15,708 nucleotides of DNA from Gemmatimonadota bacterium (GTDB taxonomy: Bacteria; Gemmatimonadota; Gemmatimonadetes; Gemmatimonadales; GWC2-71-9), in the NCBI GenBank assembly GCA_029862935.1, contig JAOTWK010000038.1, positions 1 through 15,708 of the forward strand, read 5' to 3'. The position numbers and the translations under genes were made by a program. This document shows, piece after piece, positions 1 to 6,157 of the stretch; position 1 is the first letter of the stretch, and every line of letters begins with the position of its first letter. A model generated the notes under the pieces. It saw only the letters and a list, made by a program, of their open reading frames with translations. It ran no database searches and was not told the DNA's origin.

Positions 1-655
1 AGATCGAGGTGGTCGAGAACGGGTTCCCACCCACGAGCAGCGGGTGAAAACTCAGAATCTGCCGCAGCTTGGGGTGACGCACGTGCCGGGCGACCAAACC
101 GTGCACCGTGCGGTAGCTCTCGAGCCGGATCATGTGTGGCACGATGCGCGCCATGCTCCACCAGCTGTCGAACGGCACGTGCGCGAGCTTGTCGAACCCG
201 ACTCGGAAGATCTCCTCGCTCTTTTGCACGAATCGCTCGTAGCCCGCGACATCGTCTGGAGCGATGCGTGCCACCTCCCGACGCATCGCGTCGGCAGAGC
301 CGGTGTAGTCGAACACCTCGCCATCGTCGAAGCGAATGCGATAGAACGGAGAGACCGGCCGCAGGTCAATGTCGTCTGCCAGGCAGCGTCCGGCCAGGGT
401 CCACAACTCCTCGAGCAGGAACGGCGCGGTGATCACGGTGGGGCCCGCGTCGAACACGAACCCGTTTTGGTGGAACACCCGGGCGCGGCCACCTGGGGTG
501 TCGAGTCGGTCGTACACAGTGACGCGGTAGCCGCGGGCCGCGAGGCGCACGGCGGCGGCGAGCCCCCCGAAGCCGGATCCGATTACAGCGGCGTGCGGGG
601 GGCCGCTCCGAGAGCGAGATCGCTCGCCCTGCGCCACGACGCTGGCTTCCGTCAC
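1..655 (-). CDS. crtI: Phytoene desaturase (CrtI family), C-terminus cut by window edge
   Basis: This is the N-terminal 218 residues of a FAD-dependent carotenoid desaturase/isomerase, the enzyme that introduces double bonds into phytoene on the way to lycopene-type carotenoids. It shows the FAD dinucleotide-binding loop GSGFGG at residues 26-31, the following acidic YD at 48-49, the PGGRA segment at 54-58, the DAGPTVIT motif at 69-76, and the CrtI-typical FHPLLVGGNPFSTTSI near residues 203-218. The gene leaves the window at base 1, so the C-terminal FAD motif cannot be seen. The start is a GTG (bases 655-653) that overlaps the regulator's TGA stop as GTGA. This implies transcription and translation coupled to the upstream carH-like gene. 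About 20 variable residues precede the Rossmann fold, so a slightly later start cannot be excluded. Family assignment is strong; which desaturation product it makes cannot be told from this part. Confidence 0.93.
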   Translation of the reverse strand, partial: MTEASVVAQGERSRSRSGPPHAAVIGSGFGGLAAAVRLAARGYRVTVYDRLDTPGGRARVFHQNGFVFDAGPTVITAPFLLEELWTLAGRCLADDIDLRPVSPFYRIRFDDGEVFDYTGSADAMRREVARIAPDDVAGYERFVQKSEEIFRVGFDKLAHVPFDSWWSMARIVPHMIRLESYRTVHGLVARHVRHPKLRQILSFHPLLVGGNPFSTTSI

Positions 656-1617
656 GCCTTCGCACCGGGTTCGGTCCGCAGTGACAACAGTACCGCTCTG
701 AGGCTTGGCATGTCACCGAGCACAAGGGCACCGATGTCCTTCATGGCGTCGCCGTAGTCAGGCGCGGCGGCGCCGCCCGCGAGGACGGCAACGCCCGGTC
801 CAACGCGCGCCCGCAGGTCGCGCAGCTCGTCGCGGAGGGCTGGATCATCGTTGGGGTGGGACACGCTGAGTGCTATGGCCGATGCGCCGATCCGCTCGAC
901 GGTGACGGCGATGTCTTCCGCAGGGACGTTGGCACCCAGGTAGGTGACGTGCCACCCCGTGCCGGCAGCCGTGGCCGCAACCACCAGGGCCCCGAGCTCA
1001 TGCATCTGATTTGCCGGTGTGGCCACGACGACCGATGGGCCGTCGGCCATCGGGGTTCGCGTGAGGGCCAGATCGGACAGCATGCCGCGCACCACGGCGG
1101 TGGCGAGATGCTCGTGGGCGATGCTCAGCTCGCCGCGGTACCAGCGGTCGCCGACGTGCCGCATCAGCGGGACGACGAGTCGCTCGATCAGATCACCCGG
1201 ACTCAGCACCAGCGACGCGCGATTCAACGTAGATTGAAGCGCGCCACCGTCGAGTGCGTGCACGGCTGACAAGGCGCTTTCGAGAAACGGCTGGGTGGCA
1301 TTCGCGGCGCCGCTGTCGACCGGGCGGACCTGACCCACGGCCGCGCTCAGGTCCTCAGCGACGAGGCGGCGCAGCTCGCCATCCGACAGTTCGGCCAGCT
1401 GGCCGATGCTCCGGCCGGCCTCCGTCGCCTGTCGGAGGAGGGCGAGCCGGGCGATGTCCGCGTCGGAGTAGAGCCGTCGTCGGGAGGCGGAGCGGCCTGG
1501 CACCACGGCGCCGTACCGACGTTCCCAGGCGCGGAGCACATCCGCGGTGAGGCCGGTACGCTTGGCCACCACCTGAATGGGATGCCGCGGCTGCGTCGGA
1601 TCAGATTGATTGCCCAT
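652..1617 (-). CDS. CarH/CarA-like MerR regulator with cobalamin-binding domain
   Basis: A transcription factor built like the B12-dependent photoreceptor repressors CarH and CarA. Numbering is for the longest form, from GTG 1647. A MerR winged helix lies at about 24-90 with the family signature WERRYG (41-46). A helical B12-binding bundle covers about 110-195 and carries the W-x9-EH motif (W169, E179, H180). A Rossmann-type B12 domain covers about 204-325 with the lower axial ligand in QMHELG (H216), later LGANVP (237-242) and an AGG loop (290-292). In characterised CarH, adenosylcobalamin promotes a DNA-binding tetramer in the dark and light breaks it up. The residue after the motif Trp, His in Thermus CarH, is Tyr170 here. 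I favour the ATG at 1617 (321 aa) because the predicted promoter then leaves a normal leader; GTG 1647 would be almost leaderless. The stop overlaps crtI. Light or B12 response is inferred from family and context. Confidence 0.9.
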   Translation of the reverse strand: MGNQSDPTQPRHPIQVVAKRTGLTADVLRAWERRYGAVVPGRSASRRRLYSDADIARLALLRQATEAGRSIGQLAELSDGELRRLVAEDLSAAVGQVRPVDSGAANATQPFLESALSAVHALDGGALQSTLNRASLVLSPGDLIERLVVPLMRHVGDRWYRGELSIAHEHLATAVVRGMLSDLALTRTPMADGPSVVVATPANQMHELGALVVAATAAGTGWHVTYLGANVPAEDIAVTVERIGASAIALSVSHPNDDPALRDELRDLRARVGPGVAVLAGGAAAPDYGDAMKDIGALVLGDMPSLRAVLLSLRTEPGAKA

Positions 1618-1658
1618 ACTCACGGCTTTCACAGAACGAGAGTTCACGATAGCGGTTT

Positions 1659-1687
1659 AAAATATGTCCTGGACACGAATTAGACAA
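1659..1687 (-). promoter_or_regulatory. Predicted sigma70-type promoter of the carH-like/crtI operon
   Basis: Read on the minus strand, a -35 box TTGTCT (1687-1682) is followed by exactly 17 bp and a -10 box TATTTT (1664-1659). Each matches four of six consensus positions. The expected start of transcription is near 1652, about 35 bases ahead of the ATG at 1617. The stretch is clearly AT-richer than the surrounding DNA. No transcript data support it. Confidence 0.6.
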
Positions 1688-1706
1688 TATCCTGGTCGCG
1701 ACCGGG
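1664..1706. promoter_or_regulatory. Candidate CarH-like operator: palindrome and direct repeat
   Basis: TGTCC-T-GGACA (1665-1675) is a palindrome with a single central base and sits wholly inside the 17-bp promoter spacer. Its left portion, ATGTCCTGG (1664-1672), recurs as ATATCCTGG (1687-1695), eight of nine bases identical and 23 bp (about two helical turns) away, just upstream of the -35. The second copy runs into another palindrome, GGTCGCGACC (1694-1703), with flanking CC/GG after one mismatch on each side. The arrangement fits a multimeric repressor that covers the -35/-10 region, as CarH family members do. That the regulator binds here is inference. Confidence 0.5.
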
Positions 1707-1767
1707 CTTTCGAGGGGGGCGGTCCTAACTGCTGTGCGGTCAAGGCATTATGTGGTGGGTGCGCGAA

Positions 1768-2217
1768 ATGAGCTTGGCCGCGGACTTCGAGTTCTCGCTC
1801 GCCCGCCCAGGTGACGTACCGGCGGTTTGCGAGCTTGTGCGCGACGCGGGGCTTCCGGACTCGGGACTCGACGAGTTGCGGGAGACCCTCATTGTGGCCC
1901 GCACCGGCGACACCGTGGTGGGCTCGGCGGCCCTCGAGCTGTATGCGCCGGCCGCGCTGCTCAGGAGCGTCGCCGTGAGGACGGCCTATCGAGGGACGGG
2001 GCTCGGGGCGACGCTCACACAGCGATCACTGTGGCTCGCGAAAGAGCGCGGGATTGAGCGCGTCTATCTGCTCACCGAGACCGCCGCGACGTTCTTCACG
2101 CGGTTTGGTTTTCGGGTCATCGGCAGGAGTGCGGTCGACCCGGCGGTTCGCCAATCGGAGGAGTTCACCACGCTCTGTCCGGAGTCGGCGCAGGCCATGG
2201 TGCTGGACGTCCACTAG
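1768..2217 (+). CDS. arsN2: ArsN2-like GNAT N-acetyltransferase
   Basis: A compact 149-aa GNAT-fold acetyltransferase. The acetyl-CoA loop is the R-G-T-G-L-G stretch after SVAVRTAY. The C-terminal TETAATFFTRFGFRVIGR followed by the EFTTLCPESA segment is characteristic of the ArsN2 family, linked to arsenic resistance and, in studied cases, to acetylation of organoarsenicals. No other ars gene (arsR, arsB, arsC, arsM) is in the window, so its substrate is uncertain. The start at 1768 gives the usual family N-terminus and has a weak GGTGGG eight bases ahead. An in-frame ATG at 1750 would add six residues. It diverges from the carH-like gene and converges on the ferredoxin gene. Confidence 0.8.
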   Translation: MSLAADFEFSLARPGDVPAVCELVRDAGLPDSGLDELRETLIVARTGDTVVGSAALELYAPAALLRSVAVRTAYRGTGLGATLTQRSLWLAKERGIERVYLLTETAATFFTRFGFRVIGRSAVDPAVRQSEEFTTLCPESAQAMVLDVH

Positions 2218-2230
2218 TCCCGCGGCGCGC

Positions 2231-2269
2231 TGAAAGAAAAAGGGCCCCGGTCACCACGACCGGGGCCTT
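2231..2269 (-). terminator. Rho-independent terminator of the ferredoxin gene
   Basis: A perfect 10-bp GC-rich stem, GGCCCCGGTC (2243-2252) with GACCGGGGCC (2258-2267), closes a 5-base loop. On the minus strand it is followed by a T-rich tract (complement of the A-rich bases 2231-2241), the classic form for the ferredoxin transcript. On the plus strand only TTAT follows, so it is a weaker terminator for the convergent acetyltransferase, but the hairpin may serve both. Confidence 0.87.
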
Positions 2270-2292
2270 ATCCGCACCGTGCCCTCGACGGC

Positions 2293-2565
2293 TCAGCCGC
2301 CCCGCCCCTTCGCCACCTGACGTTCCACGCCGCCCTCGAAATACTTGTAGTTCTTGTCGATGTACTCCTTCATCTCGTCGGGCACATCCTCTTCGGGATA
2401 GATGGCATTCACCGGGCACTCTGGCTCACACGCCCCGCAGTCGATGCACTCGTCGGGGTGGATGTACAGCATCTCCTCGCCCTCGTAGATGCAATCCACG
2501 GGGCAGACATCCACGCACCCACGATCCATCGTACCCACGCAGGCCTCTGTAATGATGTACGTCAT
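2293..2565 (-). CDS. fdxA: 7Fe ferredoxin ([3Fe-4S][4Fe-4S])
   Basis: A 90-aa cytoplasmic electron carrier. Cysteines C9, C17, C21, C25, C40, C43, C46 and C50 match the bacterial seven-iron ferredoxins. The position of the second cysteine of the first cluster is Thr12 (C9-x2-T), so C9, C17 and C50 should hold a [3Fe-4S] cluster, while C21, C40, C43 and C46 hold a [4Fe-4S] cluster. The PVDCIYEGE and HPDECIDCGACEPECP segments are nearly invariant in the family. The ATG at 2565 has a GGAGAG ribosome site five bases ahead; a longer in-frame reading upstream has no family similarity. It is a single-gene unit with its own promoter and terminator. Redox partner unknown; the neighbouring desaturase is one possibility but nothing proves it. 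Confidence 0.95.
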   Translation of the reverse strand: MTYIITEACVGTMDRGCVDVCPVDCIYEGEEMLYIHPDECIDCGACEPECPVNAIYPEEDVPDEMKEYIDKNYKYFEGGVERQVAKGRGG

Positions 2566-2605
2566 GCACTCTCTCCGGCGAACGGTAAAGCTTGAGACGC
2601 GTGCA

Positions 2606-2634
2606 ATCTTCACTGGGGTCAAGCGTTGTGTCAA
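2606..2634 (-). promoter_or_regulatory. Putative promoter of the ferredoxin gene, with direct repeat
   Basis: The minus strand has a consensus -35 TTGACA (2634-2629), a 17-bp spacer and a poor -10, GAAGAT (2611-2606). The -35 lies in the repeat CGCTTGAC, whose second copy starts 12 bp later and falls in the spacer. The leader would be about 35 bases. The -35 is convincing, the -10 is not. Confidence 0.45.
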
Positions 2635-2679
2635 GCGGGTTGCGCGGCCCCCTATTCTGACGATACACATGCTCCGTCT

Positions 2680-3600
2680 ATGCGAATCGTGTCTCTGCTG
2701 GCGAGCGCCACGGAAACCGTCTGTGCCCTCGGCTTGGGCGAGCACTTGGTCGGGATTTCACATGAGTGTGACTACCCGCCGGAAGCGCTCGACAAGCCGC
2801 GCGTAAGCCGGCCGCGCTTCGACCCGAGCGGGCTGACCAGTGGCGAGATCGACCGTGCGGTCCGAGCGGCCATGACCGAGCACGGAAGTGTGTACGAGCT
2901 CGATCGTGACCTGTTGCGGGACCTCGCACCCGATCTGATCATCGCGCAAGCCGTGTGTGACGTCTGTGCGGTCCCCACATCATTGGCCACGGAAGCGGCT
3001 GCCCTGCTGGATGGGCGCCCGCGGGTGTTGTCTCTCGATTCTCACACGGTCGACCAGATCCTTGAGGGGATTACCTCGGTCGGAACGGCCGCCGCCGCGG
3101 CAAGAGCTGCCGAAACGCTCGTCTCTGAGTACAACGCGCGTTTGGATCGCGTTCGCCAACGAGTTCGCGGCGTTGCCCGGCCTCGTGTCTTGGCGGTCGA
3201 GTGGTTGGACCCGCCGTTCCTCCCCGGACACTGGGTGCCGCAGATGATTGACCTCGCTGGAGGAGAGCCGCTCGAGTGCGCGGCGGCTCGGCCATCGCGT
3301 CAGGTCAACTGGTCGGACCTCGCGGCCCTCGACCCTGATGTGCTCGTCATCATGCCGTGCGGATTCGGATTGTCGGCGTCACACGTCGATGCCACGGCGC
3401 ATCAGGAGGAGCTCGTGGCCGTGGCGGGGCGGGCCCTTGGTGCTGGTCGCGCGTACGTCGTCGACGGGTCTGCGTACTTCAACCGGTCGGGACCGCGGAT
3501 GGTCGATGGGGTAGAGATCATGGGAGCGCTGCTCCACCCTGAGCTGTTCCCGGAGGTCGAACTGGACGGGCGAGCGGCGGTGTGGTACCCCGTCGCCTAA
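2680..3600 (+). CDS. Cobalamin-binding-type protein (PF01497 fold) without signal peptide
   Basis: A 306-aa protein of the periplasmic-binding-protein class 2 fold (BtuF/FecB superfamily), in the group usually annotated as cobalamin-binding protein. Its start, MRIVSLLASATETVCALGLG, is the typical first beta-strand and helix, with no signal sequence or lipobox, so it should be cytoplasmic. Other group markers are SHECDYPPE (about 26-34), the QAVCDVCAVP segment (about 89-98) and LAVEWLDPPFLPGHWVPQM (about 171-189). No B12 ABC permease or ATPase is present, so a transport role looks unlikely; B12 handling or another ligand is possible. ATG 2680 aligns with the family start; the upstream in-frame ATG at 2626 would add an unrelated 18 residues. 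It is probably the first gene of an operon with the bacilliredoxin 22 bp downstream. B12 binding has not been shown for this protein. Confidence 0.85.
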   Translation: MRIVSLLASATETVCALGLGEHLVGISHECDYPPEALDKPRVSRPRFDPSGLTSGEIDRAVRAAMTEHGSVYELDRDLLRDLAPDLIIAQAVCDVCAVPTSLATEAAALLDGRPRVLSLDSHTVDQILEGITSVGTAAAAARAAETLVSEYNARLDRVRQRVRGVARPRVLAVEWLDPPFLPGHWVPQMIDLAGGEPLECAAARPSRQVNWSDLAALDPDVLVIMPCGFGLSASHVDATAHQEELVAVAGRALGAGRAYVVDGSAYFNRSGPRMVDGVEIMGALLHPELFPEVELDGRAAVWYPVA

Positions 3601-3608
3601 GCATGTAC

Positions 3609-3615
3609 AAGGAGG
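3609..3615 (+). promoter_or_regulatory. Near-consensus Shine-Dalgarno site of the bacilliredoxin
   Basis: AAGGAGG lies seven bases ahead of the ATG at 3623. It is the strongest ribosome site in the window and fixes that start; most other genes here have weak sites, so this protein may be made in larger amounts than its operon partners. Confidence 0.8.
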
Positions 3616-3622
3616 AGCATCG

Positions 3623-4051
3623 ATGCGATACAGTCCCATGATGGTTCAGCCCATGCGCGAAGACCTCACACGGTTGGGGTTCAAGGAGCTCTTGACGCCT
3701 GAGGAGGTGGACCGAGAGCTGGGGAGCTCGGCAGGAACGTTGCTCGTCGTGGTGAACTCGGTCTGTGGGTGCGCCGCCGGCATGGCCCGCCCTGGCGTAG
3801 CACAGGCACTCGGGCACGCCGTGGTTCCGGATCGCCTCGCGACGGTGTTTGCGGGCATGGAGATCGATGCGACGGATCGGGCACGCTCCTATTTCACGGG
3901 CTATCGGCCCTCGTCCCCCCAAATCGCGCTGTTCAAAGACGGTCAGGTTGTCCGCATGCTCGAACGGAGCGACATCGAGGGCCGTGTTGCGCAGGATATC
4001 GCGGAGGACCTCAAAGCCGCCTTCGACGCGCACTGTACGCCGACCGCGTGA
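3623..4051 (+). CDS. BrxA/BrxB family bacilliredoxin
   Basis: A 142-aa thioredoxin-fold protein of the YphP/YqiW family. The active site is C48-G-C50 within VVNSVCGCAAG, the CGC motif that defines bacilliredoxins, which remove bacillithiol from mixed disulfides on oxidised proteins. Length and the SYFTGYRPSSPQIALF and ERSDIEGR segments fit the family throughout. It acts in the cytoplasm. Presence suggests that the host makes bacillithiol or a similar low-molecular thiol, but no bsh biosynthesis gene is in the window. It follows the cobalamin-binding-type gene by 22 bp and precedes the GDPD gene by 22 bp, so co-transcription is likely. Confidence 0.93.
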   Translation: MRYSPMMVQPMREDLTRLGFKELLTPEEVDRELGSSAGTLLVVVNSVCGCAAGMARPGVAQALGHAVVPDRLATVFAGMEIDATDRARSYFTGYRPSSPQIALFKDGQVVRMLERSDIEGRVAQDIAEDLKAAFDAHCTPTA

Positions 4052-4073
4052 TGCTCGAGCGGCGCGGGCATTC

Positions 4074-4790
4074 ATGATTCTGCTCGATCCCGATGCTCGG
4101 CCGCTCGTTGGCCATCGAGGCGCGTCGGCGGAGTACCCTGAGAACACGACGCTTGCCTTCGACCGCGCTCTCGAACAGGGCGTGGACGCGTTGGAACTCG
4201 ATGTGCGCGTGACCGCCGATGGCGTGCCGGTGGTGATTCACGATCCGACCGTGGACCGCACCACCGACGGTTCGGGTGCGGTGCGCTCCCTTGTACTGGA
4301 CCAGCTACGGCAACTCGACGCGGGGTGCGGGGAGCGTATCCCCACGCTCGACGAAGTGCTGGGGCGTTACCCAACCACGCCGATGATCCTCGAGATCAAG
4401 GAAGTCGAGGTTGCGGCCGACGCGATCGACGTGTTGCGGCGTCACAGCGCGACGCCCCGGATCCTGGTCGGCTCGTTCGAGCACCGGGCGCTCGCGCCGT
4501 TCACAGCGGCGGGGTTTCACCGGTCCGCGTCGCGGCGCGAGACGGTGCTGTGCTGGGCGGCCGCGCGCCTGCGCCTGACGTTCCCAGGTTTCAAATTCGA
4601 GGCGTTCACCGTTCCCGAGCAGCAGGGTGCGTTGACCGTCGTCGATGCGGCGTTCCTCAACGTAGCGCGGCAGGCGGGTCGGCCGGTTCATGTGTGGACG
4701 GTGGATGACCCGGCTCGAGCGCGCCGGCTGCGAGCGGCTGGCGTGTCCGGTATCATTACCAATCAACCATCCAAGATGCACGACCTCTAA
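4074..4790 (+). CDS. Glycerophosphodiester phosphodiesterase (GDPD family)
   Basis: A 238-aa TIM-barrel enzyme expected to split glycerophosphodiesters into sn-glycerol 3-phosphate and an alcohol. Catalytic and metal residues are in place: H14-R15 in VGHRGASAEYPENT, E41 and D43 in ELDVRVTADG, H56-D57 in VVIHDPTVDRTTDG, E107 and K109 in ILEIKEVE, and a late VHVWTVDD. There is no signal peptide, so it should act in the cytoplasm on lipid-turnover products. The ATG at 4074 starts eleven residues before the first barrel strand, which is normal; the longer reading frame overlaps the bacilliredoxin gene and its extra residues look unlike protein. An obvious ribosome site is lacking, so translational coupling to the gene before it is plausible. 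Confidence 0.92.
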   Translation: MILLDPDARPLVGHRGASAEYPENTTLAFDRALEQGVDALELDVRVTADGVPVVIHDPTVDRTTDGSGAVRSLVLDQLRQLDAGCGERIPTLDEVLGRYPTTPMILEIKEVEVAADAIDVLRRHSATPRILVGSFEHRALAPFTAAGFHRSASRRETVLCWAAARLRLTFPGFKFEAFTVPEQQGALTVVDAAFLNVARQAGRPVHVWTVDDPARARRLRAAGVSGIITNQPSKMHDL

Positions 4791-4811
4791 CCGAATACGG
4801 TGGGCCTGACC

Positions 4812-6116
4812 ATGCGCAACGTTTCGAACGTCCGTTTCCTCTCCACCATGGTGCTCGTCGGGCTGACCCTCGCCTGTTCGTCCCAGGCGGTGATGACCCA
4901 GGGCCCGCCGACGTGCGCGGCCGACAACGTGAATCTGAAGATCGTTGAGGGATTCTGTGCCGTGCTTGTGGCCGACAATGTCGGTCGGGCGCGCCACCTC
5001 ACCGTGGCGCCGAATGGCGACGTGTTCGTGGCCTTGAGTGGGGGGCGGGGCCCCGGTGGTGCGCGCGTCGACGGCGGTGTGTTGGCGCTGCGTGATACGG
5101 ATGGTGATGGGCAAGCCGACGTCACGGCGCGCTTTGGAGCGGGGGTGGGGGACGACGTCGAGTTCCGCGGCAGCTTCCTCTATTACTCGACGAATGATGC
5201 AGTGATGCGGTACCCCTGGCGGGAGGGGGCCCTGGAGCCCGCCGGACCCGCCGACACGATCGTGAGTGGACTGCCGGCTGAACGGAGCCATCGCGCCAAG
5301 AGCTTTGCGTTCGGCCCGGACGGATCGCTGTTCGTCAACATCGGATCGCCGTCCAACGCGTGCCAAGATCCACCACGGACCCCGGGGGCGTCGGGCAAGG
5401 ATCCCTGTGACGAGCTCGCGACCCGTGCGGGGGTCTGGCGTTTCTGGGCCGACAGCCTGGGTCAGCGGCAGGCTGATGGCGTGCGGTACGCGACGGGCCT
5501 TCGCAACACCGTGGCCCTTGCGGTTCGCGATCAGGATGGGGCGCTGTATGGCGTCGTGCATGGCCGTGACCAGTTGTCGCAGCTCTGGCCGGAGCACTTT
5601 AGTGAAGAGGACGGTGCCGAGAAACCTGCCGAGGAATTCGTGCGCATCGTCGAGGGGAGCGACTTCGGATGGCCGTATTGCTTCTACGACCCGGCCGCGG
5701 GACGGAAGGTGCTCGCCCCTGAGTACGGTGGTGACGGCACCAGAGTTGGCCGATGTGCGCAGGCGGCCAACCCGCTCATCGGCTTCCCCGCGCACTGGGC
5801 GCCCAACGGATTGCATTTCTATCGCGGTCGGCAGTTTCCCGCGGCGTTCCGCGGCGGGGCGTTCATTGCGTTTCACGGTTCGTGGAATCGCGCTCCACTC
5901 CCGCAGGGCGGATACAACATCGTGTTTGCTCGGTTCGAGGGCGACGAGCCGCCCGGACGGTACAGCGTGTTCGCCGATGGCTTCGCCGGTCGTGACGTGA
6001 GTCCCCGAGGCGCGGAGCATCGGCCCGTGGGGATCGCCGAGGGACCTGATGGCTCGTTGTACGTGAGCGATGATACGGGTGGGCGGATCTACCGGATCCT
6101 CTACGTGGGACGCTGA
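4812..6116 (+). CDS. Exported PQQ-dependent sugar dehydrogenase (glucose/sorbosone type)
   Basis: A 434-aa six-bladed beta-propeller of the soluble glucose/sorbosone dehydrogenase family, which oxidises sugars or other alcohols with PQQ and Ca2+. An N-terminal hydrophobic stretch ends in LTLAC (C22), a degenerate lipobox, so it is a likely lipoprotein or secreted protein. Family marks include HLTVAPNGDVFVAL, FAFGPDGSLFVNIGSPSN, RYATGLRNTVALAV, VEGSDFGWPYCFYD, WAPNGLHFY, AFIAFHGSWNR and the closing PVGIAEGPDGSLYVSDD. D95-T-D-G-D99 with D103 forms a DxDxDG calcium-type loop in a surface insertion. Substrate and actual use of PQQ cannot be read from sequence; no pqq genes are here. I chose ATG 4812; GTG 4800 in frame is an alternative. 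It is the last gene of the plus-strand operon, 21 bp after GDPD. Confidence 0.88.
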   Translation: MRNVSNVRFLSTMVLVGLTLACSSQAVMTQGPPTCAADNVNLKIVEGFCAVLVADNVGRARHLTVAPNGDVFVALSGGRGPGGARVDGGVLALRDTDGDGQADVTARFGAGVGDDVEFRGSFLYYSTNDAVMRYPWREGALEPAGPADTIVSGLPAERSHRAKSFAFGPDGSLFVNIGSPSNACQDPPRTPGASGKDPCDELATRAGVWRFWADSLGQRQADGVRYATGLRNTVALAVRDQDGALYGVVHGRDQLSQLWPEHFSEEDGAEKPAEEFVRIVEGSDFGWPYCFYDPAAGRKVLAPEYGGDGTRVGRCAQAANPLIGFPAHWAPNGLHFYRGRQFPAAFRGGAFIAFHGSWNRAPLPQGGYNIVFARFEGDEPPGRYSVFADGFAGRDVSPRGAEHRPVGIAEGPDGSLYVSDDTGGRIYRILYVGR

Positions 6117-6157
6117 GCCGTCAGCCATCAGCCGACAGCTGAAGGCTGATGGCCACC
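6117..6157. repeat. Heptamer tandem repeat forming an intergenic hairpin
   Basis: Directly after the dehydrogenase stop codon come consecutive 7-bp units of the type GCCRNCA: GCCGTCA (6117), GCCATCA (6124), GCCGACA (6131). Diverged units GCTGAAG (6138) and GCTGATG (6145) follow. GCCATCAGCC (6124-6133) pairs perfectly with GGCTGATGGC (6144-6153) over a 10-base loop. The element fills nearly the whole gap between two convergent genes and may work as a bidirectional transcription barrier; there is no T tract on either side, so it is not a standard terminator. Confidence 0.65.

Noticed and set aside
44..757. 237-codon plus-strand frame at the left edge
   Set aside because: The opposite strand encodes clear CrtI motifs; this frame is its mirror.
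1746..1751. CATTAT as a -10 box for the ArsN2-like gene
   Set aside because: No -35-like box at the proper distance, and it overlaps a possible start codon.
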